Positions 34,976-44,820 are shown, counted from the first letter of the stretch. The stretch is DNA of 64,000 bases from Arthrobacter echini (GCF_004803505.1 NZ_SSWH01000003.1:248001-312000), one strand, 5' to 3'. Notes: generated by a model not told the origin, from the letters alone. Made by a program: numbers and translations.

Positions 34976-35973
34976 GCCTTGCACCCGAAGGCAGGCGCCT
35001 GCTGCGTGTCGAAGCACGCAACGCGCAGACACCCGTGGAACGCAAACCGGACTGGATGAAGGCGAAGGTCAACATCGGGTCCGAGTTCATCGCCATGAAG
35101 AATCTGGTCAAGCAGGAGGGACTGCACACCGTCTGCGAGGAAGCCGGGTGCCCCAACATCTTCGAGTGCTGGGAGGACCGGGAAGCCACCTTCCTGATCG
35201 GCGGGTCCGAGTGCACCAGGAGATGCGACTTCTGCCAGATCGACACCGGGAAGCCTCAACCGCTGGACCGCAGTGAACCGTTCAAGGTGGCGCAGTCCGT
35301 GCGATCGATGAACCTCCGGTACGCGACGGTCACCGGTGTGGCACGGGACGATCTGCCCGACGAGGGCGTCTGGCTGTACGCGGAGACCATCCGGCAGATC
35401 CACAGCATGAACCCCGGAACGGGCGTCGAGATCCTGATCCCGGACTTCTCCGGTCGCGCGGAGCACATCGAGGCGATCTGCGACTCCGCGCCCGAGGTCT
35501 TCGCGCACAACGTCGAGACGGTGCCGCGCATCTTCAAGCGGATCCGTCCTGCGTTCCGGTACGAGCGCTCGCTCGACGTGATCACCCAGGGCCGTGATCG
35601 CGGCATGGTGACGAAGTCCAATCTCATCCTCGGTATGGGTGAGACCCGCGAGGAGATCTCCGAGGCGCTGCGCGACCTCCACGAGGCCGGGTGCGATCTC
35701 ATCACCATCACCCAGTACCTGCGCCCGAGCGAGCGACACCTCCCGGTGGACCGCTGGGTGAAGCCGGGCGAATTCGTCGAGCTCAGCGAGGAGGCCGAGA
35801 AGATCGGTTTCCTGGGTGTGATGAGCGGCCCCCTCGTCCGATCCTCGTACCGCGCCGGGCGGCTCTGGGCGCGGGCCATGCGCAGGAAGGGGCTGGACCT
35901 GCCGGCGGAACTGGCCCACCTCGACGATCCGGGGTCAGCCGTCCAGGAGGCATCCTCGCTCCTCGCGGGGTAG
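34972..35973 (+). CDS. lipA: Lipoyl synthase (radical SAM)
   Basis: Inserts two sulphurs into the octanoyl groups placed by LipB. 333 residues. The auxiliary [4Fe-4S] cysteines are Cys55, Cys60 and Cys66 in [12 protein letters not shown]; the radical-SAM cluster is bound by CTRRCDFC (Cys81, Cys85, Cys88); the C-terminal [13 protein letters not shown] supplies the conserved Arg-Ser-Ser-Tyr. It starts at the GTG at 34972 with AAGGAG seven bases upstream. SucB is a direct substrate. Confidence 0.96.
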   Translation: MSLAPEGRRLLRVEARNAQTPVERKPDWMKAKVNIGSEFIAMKNLVKQEGLHTVCEEAGCPNIFECWEDREATFLIGGSECTRRCDFCQIDTGKPQPLDRSEPFKVAQSVRSMNLRYATVTGVARDDLPDEGVWLYAETIRQIHSMNPGTGVEILIPDFSGRAEHIEAICDSAPEVFAHNVETVPRIFKRIRPAFRYERSLDVITQGRDRGMVTKSNLILGMGETREEISEALRDLHEAGCDLITITQYLRPSERHLPVDRWVKPGEFVELSEEAEKIGFLGVMSGPLVRSSYRAGRLWARAMRRKGLDLPAELAHLDDPGSAVQEASSLLAG

Positions 35974-36038
35974 GGCGGTCGGCGGGGCACCCTCCGCGCC
36001 GCAGTCCACCCGGGGTCATGTCGTAGAATCGAAGGACT

Positions 36039-36791
36039 ATGTCACACGCGATCGATCCAGCCGGAACCCCCACGCCCAAGCGCCGTCCCTTCTCCAGGAA
36101 GCCCAAGGCCGGGAAGGGACCGAAGAAGACCGGCCGGACGAAGCAGATCGTCGAAGTCTTCAGGATGACCCGCCGCAACGACCCCGCTGTGGTCTGGTTC
36201 ATGATCCTGGCCGTCGTCGGCATCATCGCCCTCGGTCTGCTGATCGGTCTGTTGATCGACAACGTGATCACCCTGCTCATCATCGCGATACCGCTCGCGT
36301 TCCTCGCGGCGATCTTCATCCTGTCGCGCCGGGCCGAGCGCGCGGCGTTCTCCCAGATCGAGGGGAAGCCCGGAGCGGCAGGGGCGGCACTGAGTGTGCT
36401 CCGTCGCGGCTGGATCCTCAAGGAACAGCCGGTGGCGGTCAATCCCCGTACGCAGGACGCGGTGTTCCGGGTGATCGGGCGCCCCGGCGTCATCCTCGTC
36501 TCGGAGGGTCCGTCGACACGGGTCAAGCAGCTGATCGACGGCGAGAAGCGAAAGATGGCGCGCATCATCCCCAATGTCCCGGTGCACGTGATCGAATCGG
36601 GCCGGAACGAGAATCAGGTGTCCCTGGCGAAGGTGCCCAGGACCGTGCAGAAGTTGAAGAAGACACTGACGAAGCAGGAAGTCCATGCCGTCGACAAACG
36701 CCTCACGGCGCTCGGCACCAAGCTGCCGATCCCCAAGGGCGTGGATCCGTTCAGGGCGCGCCCTGACCGGAAGGCGATGCGCGGTCGCTGA
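36039..36791 (+). CDS. DUF4191 membrane protein
   Basis: A 250-residue protein of the actinobacterial DUF4191 family: a basic N terminus (~residues 1-48), two adjacent membrane segments (51-70 and 74-95), and a soluble C-terminal part (GRPGVILVSEGPSTRVKQL ... HVIESGRNENQ). It regularly follows lipA and precedes an RDD protein and glnA. Function unknown. GAAGGA is two bases upstream of the ATG, with a TAGAAT box at 36024-36029, so the leader is very short or absent. Confidence 0.87.
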   Translation: MSHAIDPAGTPTPKRRPFSRKPKAGKGPKKTGRTKQIVEVFRMTRRNDPAVVWFMILAVVGIIALGLLIGLLIDNVITLLIIAIPLAFLAAIFILSRRAERAAFSQIEGKPGAAGAALSVLRRGWILKEQPVAVNPRTQDAVFRVIGRPGVILVSEGPSTRVKQLIDGEKRKMARIIPNVPVHVIESGRNENQVSLAKVPRTVQKLKKTLTKQEVHAVDKRLTALGTKLPIPKGVDPFRARPDRKAMRGR

Positions 36792-36795
36792 CCCG

Positions 36796-36827
36796 CGACG
36801 ATCCTTTCGACCGACGATCCTTTCGAC
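36796..36827. repeat. 16-bp exact tandem duplication downstream of DUF4191 gene
   Basis: CGACGATCCTTTCGAC at 36796-36811 and 36812-36827, between the stop codon and the terminator hairpin. Confidence 0.9.
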
Positions 36828-36850
36828 CGGGGCCTGGAACTCCGACGGTC

Positions 36851-36892
36851 CAGCGACGAAGCCCCCTCCGGCTGGAGGGGGCTTCGTCGCTG
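36851..36892. terminator. Strong bidirectional terminator, 19-bp perfect stem
   Basis: Arms 36851-36869 and 36874-36892 are perfect reverse complements around GGCT. Between the convergent DUF4191 and RDD genes. GC-rich, no U tract. Confidence 0.85.
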
Positions 36893-36933
36893 CCGAGTGG
36901 AGACTGTTCCGGCTCCGGAGGATGCGGGATGCG

Positions 36934-37368
36934 TCAGATCCGGAACAGGCCCGTGGCGCGCACGCGGTCGTGAAGACCGCGCTGGTCGATGTCGATGATG
37001 AGGGGCGGGACCACCAGGCACAACAGAACGCTGCGGATCAGCGCCGTCAGGTACCCCGCCGGCTTGCCGTCCAGGGTCTGGACCTGCATGCGGAGGGCGC
37101 GGTGACCGATGCTGTAGCCGAAGAAGCCGACGAGCAGGATCTGCTCCGTGAGGAAGATCAGCAGGGTGGCGACGCCGTCGTAGTCGAAGAAGGCCGCCGA
37201 GAGCAGCGAGCAGATGGCCCAGTCGATCACGAGGGCGGCAGCGCGCGGGCCGAAACGAGCAATGGAACCGGGGCCTGATGCGGGTCGTCCCAGTCGCTGA
37301 CCCGGCCATTCCTGGCTGCCCGACGGCGGGGGTCCCTCCATCCACGATCCGATGTCGCTCCTGTTCAC
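36934..37368 (-). CDS. RDD family membrane protein
   Basis: A 144-residue protein. The RDD domain carries RFGPRAAALVIDWAIC near residue 38 (the family's Arg-Asp core), then DYDGVATLLIFLTEQILLVG and GYSIGHRALRMQVQ; two or three membrane segments. Ends DQRGLHDRVRATGLFRI, where RGLHDR is the second conserved motif. Function unknown, but the gene nearly always lies between DUF4191 and glnA in this group. I start at the GTG at 37368, which has AGG four bases upstream; the adjacent in-frame GTG at 37371 is an alternative. Confidence 0.82.
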   Translation of the reverse strand: MNRSDIGSWMEGPPPSGSQEWPGQRLGRPASGPGSIARFGPRAAALVIDWAICSLLSAAFFDYDGVATLLIFLTEQILLVGFFGYSIGHRALRMQVQTLDGKPAGYLTALIRSVLLCLVVPPLIIDIDQRGLHDRVRATGLFRI

Positions 37369-37384
37369 CACGCCTGACAGCCTA

Positions 37385-37407
37385 CCTGCCGCAGCTGCTG
37401 CGGCAGG
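37385..37407. repeat. Inverted repeat between RDD gene and glnA
   Basis: CCTGCCGCAG-CTG-CTGCGGCAGG, a 10-bp perfect stem with a 3-base loop, just upstream of the RDD start on one side and of the glnA promoter region on the other. Role unclear. Confidence 0.5.
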
Positions 37408-37520
37408 AGTCGACGGCCCGGACGCGCTAGGCTGTGAAGCGCACCTGTCCTCAATTGACGTTGCGGAAACAATGGCGACACGGGTGGGAAACTGACGGCT
37501 CCTGCAGTTGCAACGGACGC

Positions 37521-37540
37521 TTCCCATCCCTTCCCATCCC
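37521..37540. repeat. 10-bp tandem duplication in glnA leader
   Basis: TTCCCATCCC at 37521-37530 and 37531-37540, immediately before the AAGGAG ribosome binding site (37546-37551) of glnA. Confidence 0.85.
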
Positions 37541-37560
37541 TGCGTAAGGAGCTTGCCCAG

Positions 37561-38985
37561 ATGTTCAAGAACGCCGACGAGGTCCTCTCGTTCATTGCCG
37601 ACGAAGACGTCAGATTCGTCGATATCCGATTCACCGATCTTCCCGGGGTGCAGCAGCACTTCAATGTTCCGGCGAAGTCGGTCGACGCCGACTTCTTCAT
37701 CCATGGGCAGCTGTTCGACGCGTCCTCCATCCGCGGCTTCCAGGGCATCGCGGAATCGGACATGCAGCTCATCCCCGATGTGACCACGGCGTACGTGGAC
37801 CCGTTCCGGATCGAGAAGACGCTGGCCCTGAACTTCTCCATCGTGAACCCGCGAACGGGCGATCCCTACCACCGGGACCCGCGCAGCGTCGCCGAGCGTG
37901 CCGAAGCCTACCTGACCTCCAGTGGTGTGGCCGATACCGCCTTCTTCGCGTCCGAGGCGGAGTTCTTCATCTTCGACAACGTCCAGTACGAGTCGGCGCC
38001 GCAGGGCAGCTTCTACAAGGTGGATTCCGTCGAGGCCCCATGGAACAGCGGGCGCGAGGAGACCGGCGGGAACCTCGGCAACAAGACGCCCTTCAAGGGC
38101 GGCTACTTCCCCGTGGCTCCCGTGGACAAGCAGGCCGATCTGCGCGATGCGATCTGCGTGGAGCTGGACCGTGCGGGCCTCGAGGTGGAGCGCTCCCATC
38201 ACGAGGTGGGCGGCGCGGGCCAGGCCGAGATCAACTACCGCTTCACCACCATGACGCACGCCGCGGACGATCTGCAGAAGTTCAAGTACATCGTGAAGAA
38301 CGTCTCGGACGCGTGGGGCAAGTCGGCGACCTTCATGCCGAAGCCCGTCTTCAACGACAACGGTTCGGGCATGCACTGTCACCAGTCCCTGTGGACCGGT
38401 GGCGAGCCGCTGTTCTACGACGAGCGCGGCTACGCCGGGTTGTCCGACGTCGCCCGCTGGTACATCGGAGGGTTGCTCAAGCACGCCTCGGCCGTCCTGG
38501 CCTTCACGAATCCGACGGTCAACTCCTACCGCCGCCTCGTCAAGGGCTTCGAGGCACCGATCAACATGGTGTACTCGCAGGGCAACCGCTCGGCCGGTAT
38601 CCGCATCCCGATCACCGGGTCGAATCCGAAGGCCAAGCGCCTGGAGTTCCGTGCGCCGGACGCGTCGTCGAACCCCTACCTCGCGTTCGCAGCCCAGCTC
38701 ATGGCCGGTCTGGACGGGATCAAGAACCGCATAGAACCCGCGGACCCGATCGACAAGGACCTCTACGAGCTGCCCCCGGAGGAAGCCAGGGACATCCAGA
38801 AGGCTCCCGGCTCCCTCGAGGAGGCGCTCCTGGCGCTGGAGGAGGACAACGAGTTCCTGCAGGCCGGCGGCGTCTTCACGCAGGATCTGATCGACACGTG
38901 GATCGAGTACAAGCGCGAGATGGAGATCCTGCCCCTGGCACTGCGTCCGAACCCGTACGAGTTCGAGCTCTACTACGGCGTGTAG
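37561..38985 (+). CDS. glnA: Glutamine synthetase type I
   Basis: ATP-dependent ammonium assimilation, glutamate to glutamine; dodecameric GSI-beta. 474 residues. Metal and substrate motifs include EAEFFIFDN, the [16 protein letters not shown] glutamate/ammonium site, [12 protein letters not shown], and NRSAGIRIP. The adenylylation site is Tyr402 in [10 protein letters not shown], the target of the GlnE encoded next door. AAGGAG lies nine bases before the ATG. A 190-base leader includes TTGACG and TAGGCT elements but no GlnR or AmtR site that I can recognise. Confidence 0.97.
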   Translation: MFKNADEVLSFIADEDVRFVDIRFTDLPGVQQHFNVPAKSVDADFFIHGQLFDASSIRGFQGIAESDMQLIPDVTTAYVDPFRIEKTLALNFSIVNPRTGDPYHRDPRSVAERAEAYLTSSGVADTAFFASEAEFFIFDNVQYESAPQGSFYKVDSVEAPWNSGREETGGNLGNKTPFKGGYFPVAPVDKQADLRDAICVELDRAGLEVERSHHEVGGAGQAEINYRFTTMTHAADDLQKFKYIVKNVSDAWGKSATFMPKPVFNDNGSGMHCHQSLWTGGEPLFYDERGYAGLSDVARWYIGGLLKHASAVLAFTNPTVNSYRRLVKGFEAPINMVYSQGNRSAGIRIPITGSNPKAKRLEFRAPDASSNPYLAFAAQLMAGLDGIKNRIEPADPIDKDLYELPPEEARDIQKAPGSLEEALLALEEDNEFLQAGGVFTQDLIDTWIEYKREMEILPLALRPNPYEFELYYGV

Positions 38986-39026
38986 CTGCATCATCCGGGG
39001 CGGCAGGTGTCCCGCCGATCGGTCGG

Positions 39027-39062
39027 ACGACGGCGGTTCCCCACGCGGGCGGCCGCCGTCGT
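39027..39062. terminator. Hairpin between glnA and glnE
   Basis: ACGACGGCGG (39027-39036) pairs with CCGCCGTCGT (39053-39062): ten base pairs, loop of 16. Between convergent genes. The remaining ~210-base gap shows nothing else. Confidence 0.6.
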
Positions 39063-39201
39063 TCTGTGCTCGGTGGTGCAGGATCCCACGCCTCGCGCCT
39101 CAGCCGCGGGATCGACCGTTCCCTCCCGGAGTCCACCGCCGGCGAGTGGGATCGGCGCAGCCCGACGACCAAGGCGCGCCCCGACGACAAGGGCCTGCGC
39201 G

Positions 39202-42200
39202 TCACTGCCCGTAGAAGTGCCGCTCGAAGATCGCCCTGCTCCGCCGCGTCAGCCTGAGATAGTCCTCCTCGAGATCGGCCCCCCGTCCTGGTCCGTAACC
39301 GCACCAGCGCGCCACGGCCTCGAGATCGCGGCGCGAGGACGGCAGCAGATCCGAGGCGCGTCCGCTCCAGATGACGATCGCCGCGCGAATGCGAGTGGCC
39401 AGGCTCCAGCCGGCCCGAAGGACCCGCACGTCCTCCTCGGGCAGCAGACCTGCGGCAGCTATCGCATCGAGCGCCGAGAGCGTGGACTGCACCCGGAGGG
39501 CAGGATCGGCGTGCGCGTGCTGCAACTGCAGGAGCTGGACGAGCCATTCGACGTCGCTGAGCGCTCCCCTGCCCAGCTTGAGGTGCCGGGACGGATCGGC
39601 GCCACGCGGGAGCCGCTCGGCCTCGACGCGAGCCTTGATCCGCCGGATCTCCCGCAGATCGGCCGGGCGGAGCTCCTCGGGATAGCGCACGTCCTGGATC
39701 AGAGCGAGGAAGTCGGCGGCGAGATCGTCGTCCCCGGCGAGCGGACGCGCCCGCAGCAGGGCCTGTGCCTCCCAGACGACCGACCAGCGCCGGTAGTACT
39801 CGCGATACGAGTCCAGGGACCGCACGATCACCCCCTGCTTGCCCTCCGGGCGTAGCGCCGCGTCGATCTCCAGCGGACGCTCGGCGAGGACGGGCGAGCC
39901 GGTCTGCTGGGTCAGGAGCGCGGCCAGACGGTTGACGATCCACTCCGCCTGCCTCTGCGCGGCAGCGGCATCGGCGTCGGGAAGCGGGCGGTGGACGTAG
40001 ATGACGTCGGCATCGGACCCGTAGGTGATCTCGCGGCCGCCCTGGCGTCCCATGGCGACGACCACGACGTGCGTGAGTTGCTCCTCATCGGCGAACAGCT
40101 GCTTCTCGGCCACGTGCAGGGCTCCCAGGATCGCTGCGCGGTCGGTGTCGGACAGGGCCCGGCCGACCTCCGTCTGGGTCAGCAGCCCGGCGCTGTCGGC
40201 GATGGCGATCCGCAGCAGCTCGCGACGACGCATGAGCCGGATCAGCCGGATGGCCTCCGCGGGCTCGGGATGCCGCGACATCATGGAGTGGATCTCCTGC
40301 CACTGGGCGTCGAAGGACTCGGGGACGAGGGCGTCGTCCGAGCCCAGCCACCGCGTCGACTCGGGCGAGACCTCCAGCAGATCGGTGATGAACCGGCTGC
40401 TGGACAGAACGGCACTGAGCCGTTCCGCCGCGGCGTTGGAATCCCTGAGCATCCCGAGGTACCACGGGCTGTCACCGAGGGATTCGCTGAGTCGACGGAA
40501 GCCGAGGAGACCGGCGTCCGGGTCGACCCCGTCGGCGAACCACGCCAACAGGATCGGCAGCAGCTGCCGCTGCAGCAGGGCACGCCGGCGCAGGCCCTTG
40601 GTGAGCGCCCCGATGTGCTGCATCGCACCCCGGGGGTCCTGGTAGCCGAGGGCGGCCAGACGGGCCTGGGCGGCCTCGTCCGTCAGCTGCACGTCCTCGG
40701 GTTTGAGCGTGGCGGCGTTGTTGAGCAGCGGCCGGTAGAAGATCCTCTCGTGGAGCCGTCCGACGAGTCTGCGGGTGCGCTGCCATTTCTCCTGAAGATG
40801 CTGCCCGCTCGGCCGGACCATGACCACGGTCCCCTCCGAGGATCGCGCGAGGGCTCGCAGCGAGGCGTCGTCGTCGGGCATCAGGTGGGTCCTGCGCATC
40901 TGTACGAGCTGGATCCGGTGCTCGAGGACGCGGAGGTAGCGGTAGGCGTCGTCGAGGTCGCGCGCGTCCGACCGGCCCACGTACCCGGCAGCACTGAGCG
41001 CGGCGATCGCCGAGACGGTGTCCCTGGCCCGGATCGAGTCGTCGAGCCTGCCATGGACCAGCTGGAGCAGCTGCACGGTGAACTCGACGTCGCGCAGGCC
41101 TCCGCGCCCGAGCTTGAGCTGGCGATTCTGCTCGGTGGGCGGGATGTTCTCCGTCACGCGGCGGCGCATCGCACGGACTGCATCGACGAAACCCTCGTGC
41201 TGCGAGGACGTCCAGACGAACGGCGCGATCGCGCCCTCGTAGCGCTCACCCAGTCCGGGGTCTCCCGCCACGGCCCTGGCCTTGAGCAGGGCCTGGAACT
41301 CCCAGGTCTTCGCCCACCGCTCGTAGTAGGAGACATGGGATTCGAGTGTGCGGACGAGCTGGCCGTCCTTGCCCTCCGGGCGCAGGTTCGCATCGACCTC
41401 CCAGAGTGCCGGCTCCGGTCCGGGCGAGTAGACGCCGCGCGCCATGGCCGTGGCCAGTCCTGTCCCGATCCGCGTCAGCATCGTCTCGTCGAGGTCATCG
41501 CCCTCGACGACGTAGACCACGTCCACGTCGGAGATGTAGTTCAGTTCCCGCGCGCCGCACTTGCCCATCGCGATGACCGCGAGCTTGACCTGCGCCACCG
41601 TCTCCACCGGGTAGACCGCACCGAGATCCGCCCGTGCGACGGCGAGGGAGGCCTCGAGCGCAGCGGCCGCGAGGTCCGCGAGTTCACGTGCGACGACGGG
41701 CAGGTAGTCCTCCGGGCTGCTGTGGCACAGATCGCGGACCGCGAGATCCGTGACCAGCCTCCGGTACAGGACGCGCAGGGCGCGATGGGCCTCGACACCG
41801 TGCCGTCCCGCCACGGGATTGTCCTGGGTCGGGTCGGCGTCGACCTCCCGGAGCAGCTGCTCCCTGAGGGCCGCCGGATCCACCAATGCCGGGATCCCGG
41901 CATCGGCACGGACGACGTCGAGATGCTCGGGATGGCGCATGAGGAACTCGGCGAGCGACTCGGTGGCCCCCAGCAGCGTGAACAGCGGCCCGCGCCGGTC
42001 GCTGTCGGAGAACGCAGCGGACACGGCGCCGCGATCGACCGCGAGCAGCCGCACGAGGGACTGCAGCGCAAGATCGGGGTTGGCCGCCACGGCGAGGCCC
42101 TCGAAGAGCCGGTCCTCGTCCAGCCCCTCGAGCTCGGGTGCCTCGAGGAAGCGCCGGCTCTTCTCGAGATCCGTGAAGCCGTAGGTGATCAACTTGCGGT

Positions 42201-42210
42201 TGAGGCTCAT
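39202..42210 (-). CDS. glnE: Glutamine synthetase adenylyltransferase/deadenylylase
   Basis: Bifunctional regulator that adds and removes AMP on the tyrosine of GlnA. 1002 residues, two nucleotidyltransferase halves: GKCGARELNYISDVDVVYV (~residues 215-235, deadenylylation) and GRQGGREITYGSDADVIYVH (~715-735, adenylylation), each with the G-x-G-[RE]-E and DxD metal motifs. Each is followed by a helical GlnD/PII-uridylyltransferase-type domain. It begins with TAGGGT, six bases, ATG, so is likely leaderless. Lies between its substrate glnA and glnA2, all within 6.5 kb. Confidence 0.95.
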   Translation of the reverse strand: MSLNRKLITYGFTDLEKSRRFLEAPELEGLDEDRLFEGLAVAANPDLALQSLVRLLAVDRGAVSAAFSDSDRRGPLFTLLGATESLAEFLMRHPEHLDVVRADAGIPALVDPAALREQLLREVDADPTQDNPVAGRHGVEAHRALRVLYRRLVTDLAVRDLCHSSPEDYLPVVARELADLAAAALEASLAVARADLGAVYPVETVAQVKLAVIAMGKCGARELNYISDVDVVYVVEGDDLDETMLTRIGTGLATAMARGVYSPGPEPALWEVDANLRPEGKDGQLVRTLESHVSYYERWAKTWEFQALLKARAVAGDPGLGERYEGAIAPFVWTSSQHEGFVDAVRAMRRRVTENIPPTEQNRQLKLGRGGLRDVEFTVQLLQLVHGRLDDSIRARDTVSAIAALSAAGYVGRSDARDLDDAYRYLRVLEHRIQLVQMRRTHLMPDDDASLRALARSSEGTVVMVRPSGQHLQEKWQRTRRLVGRLHERIFYRPLLNNAATLKPEDVQLTDEAAQARLAALGYQDPRGAMQHIGALTKGLRRRALLQRQLLPILLAWFADGVDPDAGLLGFRRLSESLGDSPWYLGMLRDSNAAAERLSAVLSSSRFITDLLEVSPESTRWLGSDDALVPESFDAQWQEIHSMMSRHPEPAEAIRLIRLMRRRELLRIAIADSAGLLTQTEVGRALSDTDRAAILGALHVAEKQLFADEEQLTHVVVVAMGRQGGREITYGSDADVIYVHRPLPDADAAAAQRQAEWIVNRLAALLTQQTGSPVLAERPLEIDAALRPEGKQGVIVRSLDSYREYYRRWSVVWEAQALLRARPLAGDDDLAADFLALIQDVRYPEELRPADLREIRRIKARVEAERLPRGADPSRHLKLGRGALSDVEWLVQLLQLQHAHADPALRVQSTLSALDAIAAAGLLPEEDVRVLRAGWSLATRIRAAIVIWSGRASDLLPSSRRDLEAVARWCGYGPGRGADLEEDYLRLTRRSRAIFERHFYGQ

Positions 42211-42216
42211 GGACCA

Positions 42217-42222
42217 ACCCTA
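42217..42222 (-). promoter_or_regulatory. -10 box, leaderless promoter of glnE
   Basis: TAGGGT on the minus strand, six bases (TGGTCC), then the ATG at 42210, all within the 41-base gap to glnA2. So glnE can be transcribed apart from glnA2. Confidence 0.6.
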
Positions 42223-42251
42223 GCGATGCCCGGTAGGCGTCCTGGCGGCCC

Positions 42252-43592
42252 CTAGAGAATGCCGAGATTCCGGCGCAGCTCGTAGGGTGTGACCTCGATG
42301 CGGTAGTCGTGCCATTCGGCGCGCTTGTTGCGCAGGAAGTTCTCGAAGACCTGCTCCCCCAGGATGTCTGCCACCAGTTCGGACTCCTCCATCACGCCGA
42401 TGGCATCGTGGAGGCTCGAGGGCAGGGGGTCGTGGCCCATGGCGCGCCGTTCCGCGGGAGTGAGGGACCAGACGTCCTCCTCGGCGGCGGGCGGGAGCTC
42501 GTAGCCCTCCTCGATCCCCTTCAGACCCGCCCCGAGCAGCACCGAGTAGGCGAGGTAGGGGTTGCTCGCGGAATCGATGCCGCGGTACTCGACGCGGGCC
42601 GACTGGTCCTTGTTGGGCTTGTAGAGCGGTACGCGGAGCAGCGCCGACCTGTTGTTGTGGCCCCAGGACAGATGACTGGGTGCTTCGCCACCGCCCCACA
42701 GGCGCTTGTAGGAATTGACGAACTGGTTCGTCACGGCCGTGAACTCGGGTGCGTGCCGGAGGATGCCGGCGATGAACTGACGCGCGGTCCGGGACAACTG
42801 GAACTCGGCACCGGGTTCGAAGAACGCGTTGGTGTCGCCCTCGAAGAGGGAGAAATGCGTGTGCATCCCGGACCCGGGATGCTCGGAGAAGGGCTTGGGC
42901 ATGAACGTGGCGTAACTGCCCGAGGAGAGCGCCACCTCCTTGATGATGGTGCGGAAGGTCATGATGTTGTCGGCGGTCTGCAGCGCATCGGCGTACCGCA
43001 GGTCGATCTCGTTCTGGCCCGGGCCTGCCTCGTGGTGGCTGAACTCCACCGAGATGCCGACCGACTCGAGCATCGAGACCGCCCTGCGCCGGAAGTCCTG
43101 GGCCACGCCCCCGGGAACGTGATCGAAGTAGCCGGCCTCGTCCACGGGCACGGGTTGACCGTCGGGTCCGAGCTCGGACGATTCGAGCAGGTAGAACTCG
43201 ATCTCCGGGTGCGTGTAGCAGGTGAAGCCCATGTCGGCCGCCCGGGCGAGGGTCTTCTTCAGCACACCGCGGGGATCGGCCGTGGACGGTTGCCCGTCGG
43301 GGGTCAGGATGTCGCAGAACATGCGTGAGGTCTGCTCCGTCTCGCCACGCCACGGCAGGATCTGGAAGGTGGAGGGATCCGGCTGGGCCAGCATGTCCGA
43401 CTCGTACACCCGTGCGAGACCCTCGATCGAGGATCCGTCGAAGCCCAGGCCCTCCTCGAAGGCCCCCTCCACCTCGGCCGGCGCGAGCGCCACGGACTTC
43501 AGGGAGCCGACGACGTCGGTGAACCACAGCCGGACGAAGCGGATGTCGCGCTCCTCGATGGTGCGCAGTACGAACTCCTGCTGCCGGTCCAT
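42252..43592 (-). CDS. glnA2: Glutamine synthetase type I, GlnA2
   Basis: A 446-residue GS paralogue (GSI-alpha-like, equal in length to mycobacterial GlnA2). Motifs include HPEIEFYLLE, SHHEAGPGQNEIDLRY, GSGMHTHFSLFEG and NNRSALLRVP. The region that in GlnA holds the adenylylated tyrosine reads EEDVWSLTPAER, with Trp375 in the aligned place, so GlnE should not modify it. I start at the ATG at 43592 (MDRQQEFVLRTIEERDIRFV); a longer frame upstream lacks conservation. GlnA2 in relatives makes glutamine or gamma-glutamyl compounds at lower flux; exact role here is unknown. Confidence 0.93.
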   Translation of the reverse strand: MDRQQEFVLRTIEERDIRFVRLWFTDVVGSLKSVALAPAEVEGAFEEGLGFDGSSIEGLARVYESDMLAQPDPSTFQILPWRGETEQTSRMFCDILTPDGQPSTADPRGVLKKTLARAADMGFTCYTHPEIEFYLLESSELGPDGQPVPVDEAGYFDHVPGGVAQDFRRRAVSMLESVGISVEFSHHEAGPGQNEIDLRYADALQTADNIMTFRTIIKEVALSSGSYATFMPKPFSEHPGSGMHTHFSLFEGDTNAFFEPGAEFQLSRTARQFIAGILRHAPEFTAVTNQFVNSYKRLWGGGEAPSHLSWGHNNRSALLRVPLYKPNKDQSARVEYRGIDSASNPYLAYSVLLGAGLKGIEEGYELPPAAEEDVWSLTPAERRAMGHDPLPSSLHDAIGVMEESELVADILGEQVFENFLRNKRAEWHDYRIEVTPYELRRNLGIL

Positions 43593-43741
43593 GCCAACCC
43601 CGTTTCCTCGTGCGATGTCCGCAGCGCGCCGGTCCGGACGACGGAACGTCCGCAGGCCTCCTGCGATCCATACTCTACTGACCCGCGATCCACCGGCGTG
43701 CTGCACCGGGGAGCAGCTGCGCCACACGCGGAGCAGCACGC

Positions 43742-43747
43742 TAGTCT
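43742..43747 (+). promoter_or_regulatory. -10 box, leaderless promoter of panB
   Basis: TAGTCT, then six bases (CATCCC), then the ATG at 43754. No ribosome binding site. Confidence 0.6.
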
Positions 43748-43753
43748 CATCCC

Positions 43754-44635
43754 ATGACTTCCGCTGAGCTTCCCGCCCCCTACGGCGAAGGAGTGGCCGC
43801 GCCCGGTTCCGCCGCCCACGCCTCCGACCCTGCGAAGCGTCCGGGCAGGATCCGGCTCCACCATCTGCAGCAGGCCAAGGACGAGGGCCGGCGCTTCGCC
43901 ATGCTGACGGCGTACGACCAGTACGCCGCGCAGGTCTTCGACGAAGCGGGCGTCGAGGTGCTGCTCGTGGGCGATTCGGCGGCCAACAACGTCCTGGGTC
44001 ATGCGACCACCCTGCCCATCACGCTCGATGAGATGATCCTGTTCAGCCGGACCGTGAGCCTGGCGGCACGACGCGCCCTCGTGGTCGCGGATCTGCCGTT
44101 CGGCAGCTACGAGGTCTCTGCGGAACAGGCCGTCGAGTCCGCCGTCCGCCTCCTCAAGGAAGGGCTCGTGCACGCCGTCAAGATGGAGGGCAGCGCACAG
44201 TACGCCGACACGGTGCGCGCTCTCGTGAAGGCGGGCATCCCGGTGATGGCACACATCGGCTTCACCCCGCAGAGCGAGCACGCTCTCGGCGGCTACCGTG
44301 TCCAGGGTCGTGGCCAGACCGCGGAGCGCCTCAGGGACGACGCGCTGATCCTGGCCGGAGCCGGTGCCTTCTGTGTCCTGATGGAGATGGTACCGGCGGA
44401 CGTGGCCCGGGAGATCGACGCGGCCCTGCAGGTGCCCACCATCGGCATCGGGGCCGGATCCGGCACCACCGGTCAGGTCCTGGTGTGGCAGGACATGGCG
44501 GGACTGCGGGGCGGGCGGGCAGCGACGTTCGTCAAGCAGTACGCGGATCTGCGCGGCACGCTCTCCGACGCGGCCCGAACCTTCGCGGACGAGGTCCGGT
44601 CCGGGACGTTCCCCGGACCGGAGCACAGCTTCTAG
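43754..44635 (+). CDS. panB: Ketopantoate hydroxymethyltransferase
   Basis: First committed step of pantothenate and CoA synthesis: methylene-tetrahydrofolate plus 2-oxoisovalerate to ketopantoate. 293 residues. Core motifs: [24 protein letters not shown] (metal-binding aspartate), [44 protein letters not shown]. The first ~30 residues are a variable extension. Transcription probably starts at the ATG. Its stop codon overlaps that of the convergent SPOR gene in a shared CTAG. Confidence 0.95.
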   Translation: MTSAELPAPYGEGVAAPGSAAHASDPAKRPGRIRLHHLQQAKDEGRRFAMLTAYDQYAAQVFDEAGVEVLLVGDSAANNVLGHATTLPITLDEMILFSRTVSLAARRALVVADLPFGSYEVSAEQAVESAVRLLKEGLVHAVKMEGSAQYADTVRALVKAGIPVMAHIGFTPQSEHALGGYRVQGRGQTAERLRDDALILAGAGAFCVLMEMVPADVAREIDAALQVPTIGIGAGSGTTGQVLVWQDMAGLRGGRAATFVKQYADLRGTLSDAARTFADEVRSGTFPGPEHSF

Positions 44636-44820
44636 TCCGTCACGGGCCTGGAGGTCCCCCAGCCGCCGTCGTCGTCCCACGCCTCGTTGCGCTCCTGGAC
44701 CTTCTGCAGGGCGTTCTCCGCCTCGGCCCTGGTCGGGTACGGCCCGATCAGCTGCTTCCAGTCCGACTGCCGATCCTCCTCCACCTCACGCGTGCGCACG
44801 TTGTACCAGTACTCGCTCAT
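44632..44820 (-). CDS. Small SPOR-domain-like protein
   Basis: A 62-residue protein, [20 protein letters not shown] at the start, then [25 protein letters not shown], recognisable as a minimal SPOR-type or SPOR-like fold found as a lone small gene beside panB or map in Micrococcaceae. There is no signal peptide or membrane segment, so unlike true SPOR proteins it is not placed to bind septal peptidoglycan. GGAGG lies five bases before the ATG. It shares four bases with the end of panB. Confidence 0.8.
   Translation of the reverse strand: MSEYWYNVRTREVEEDRQSDWKQLIGPYPTRAEAENALQKVQERNEAWDDDGGWGTSRPVTD

Noticed and set aside
37372-37560. GlnR or AmtR operator at glnA
   Set aside because: GAAAC and GACAC elements occur, but not in the order and spacing of a GlnR box.
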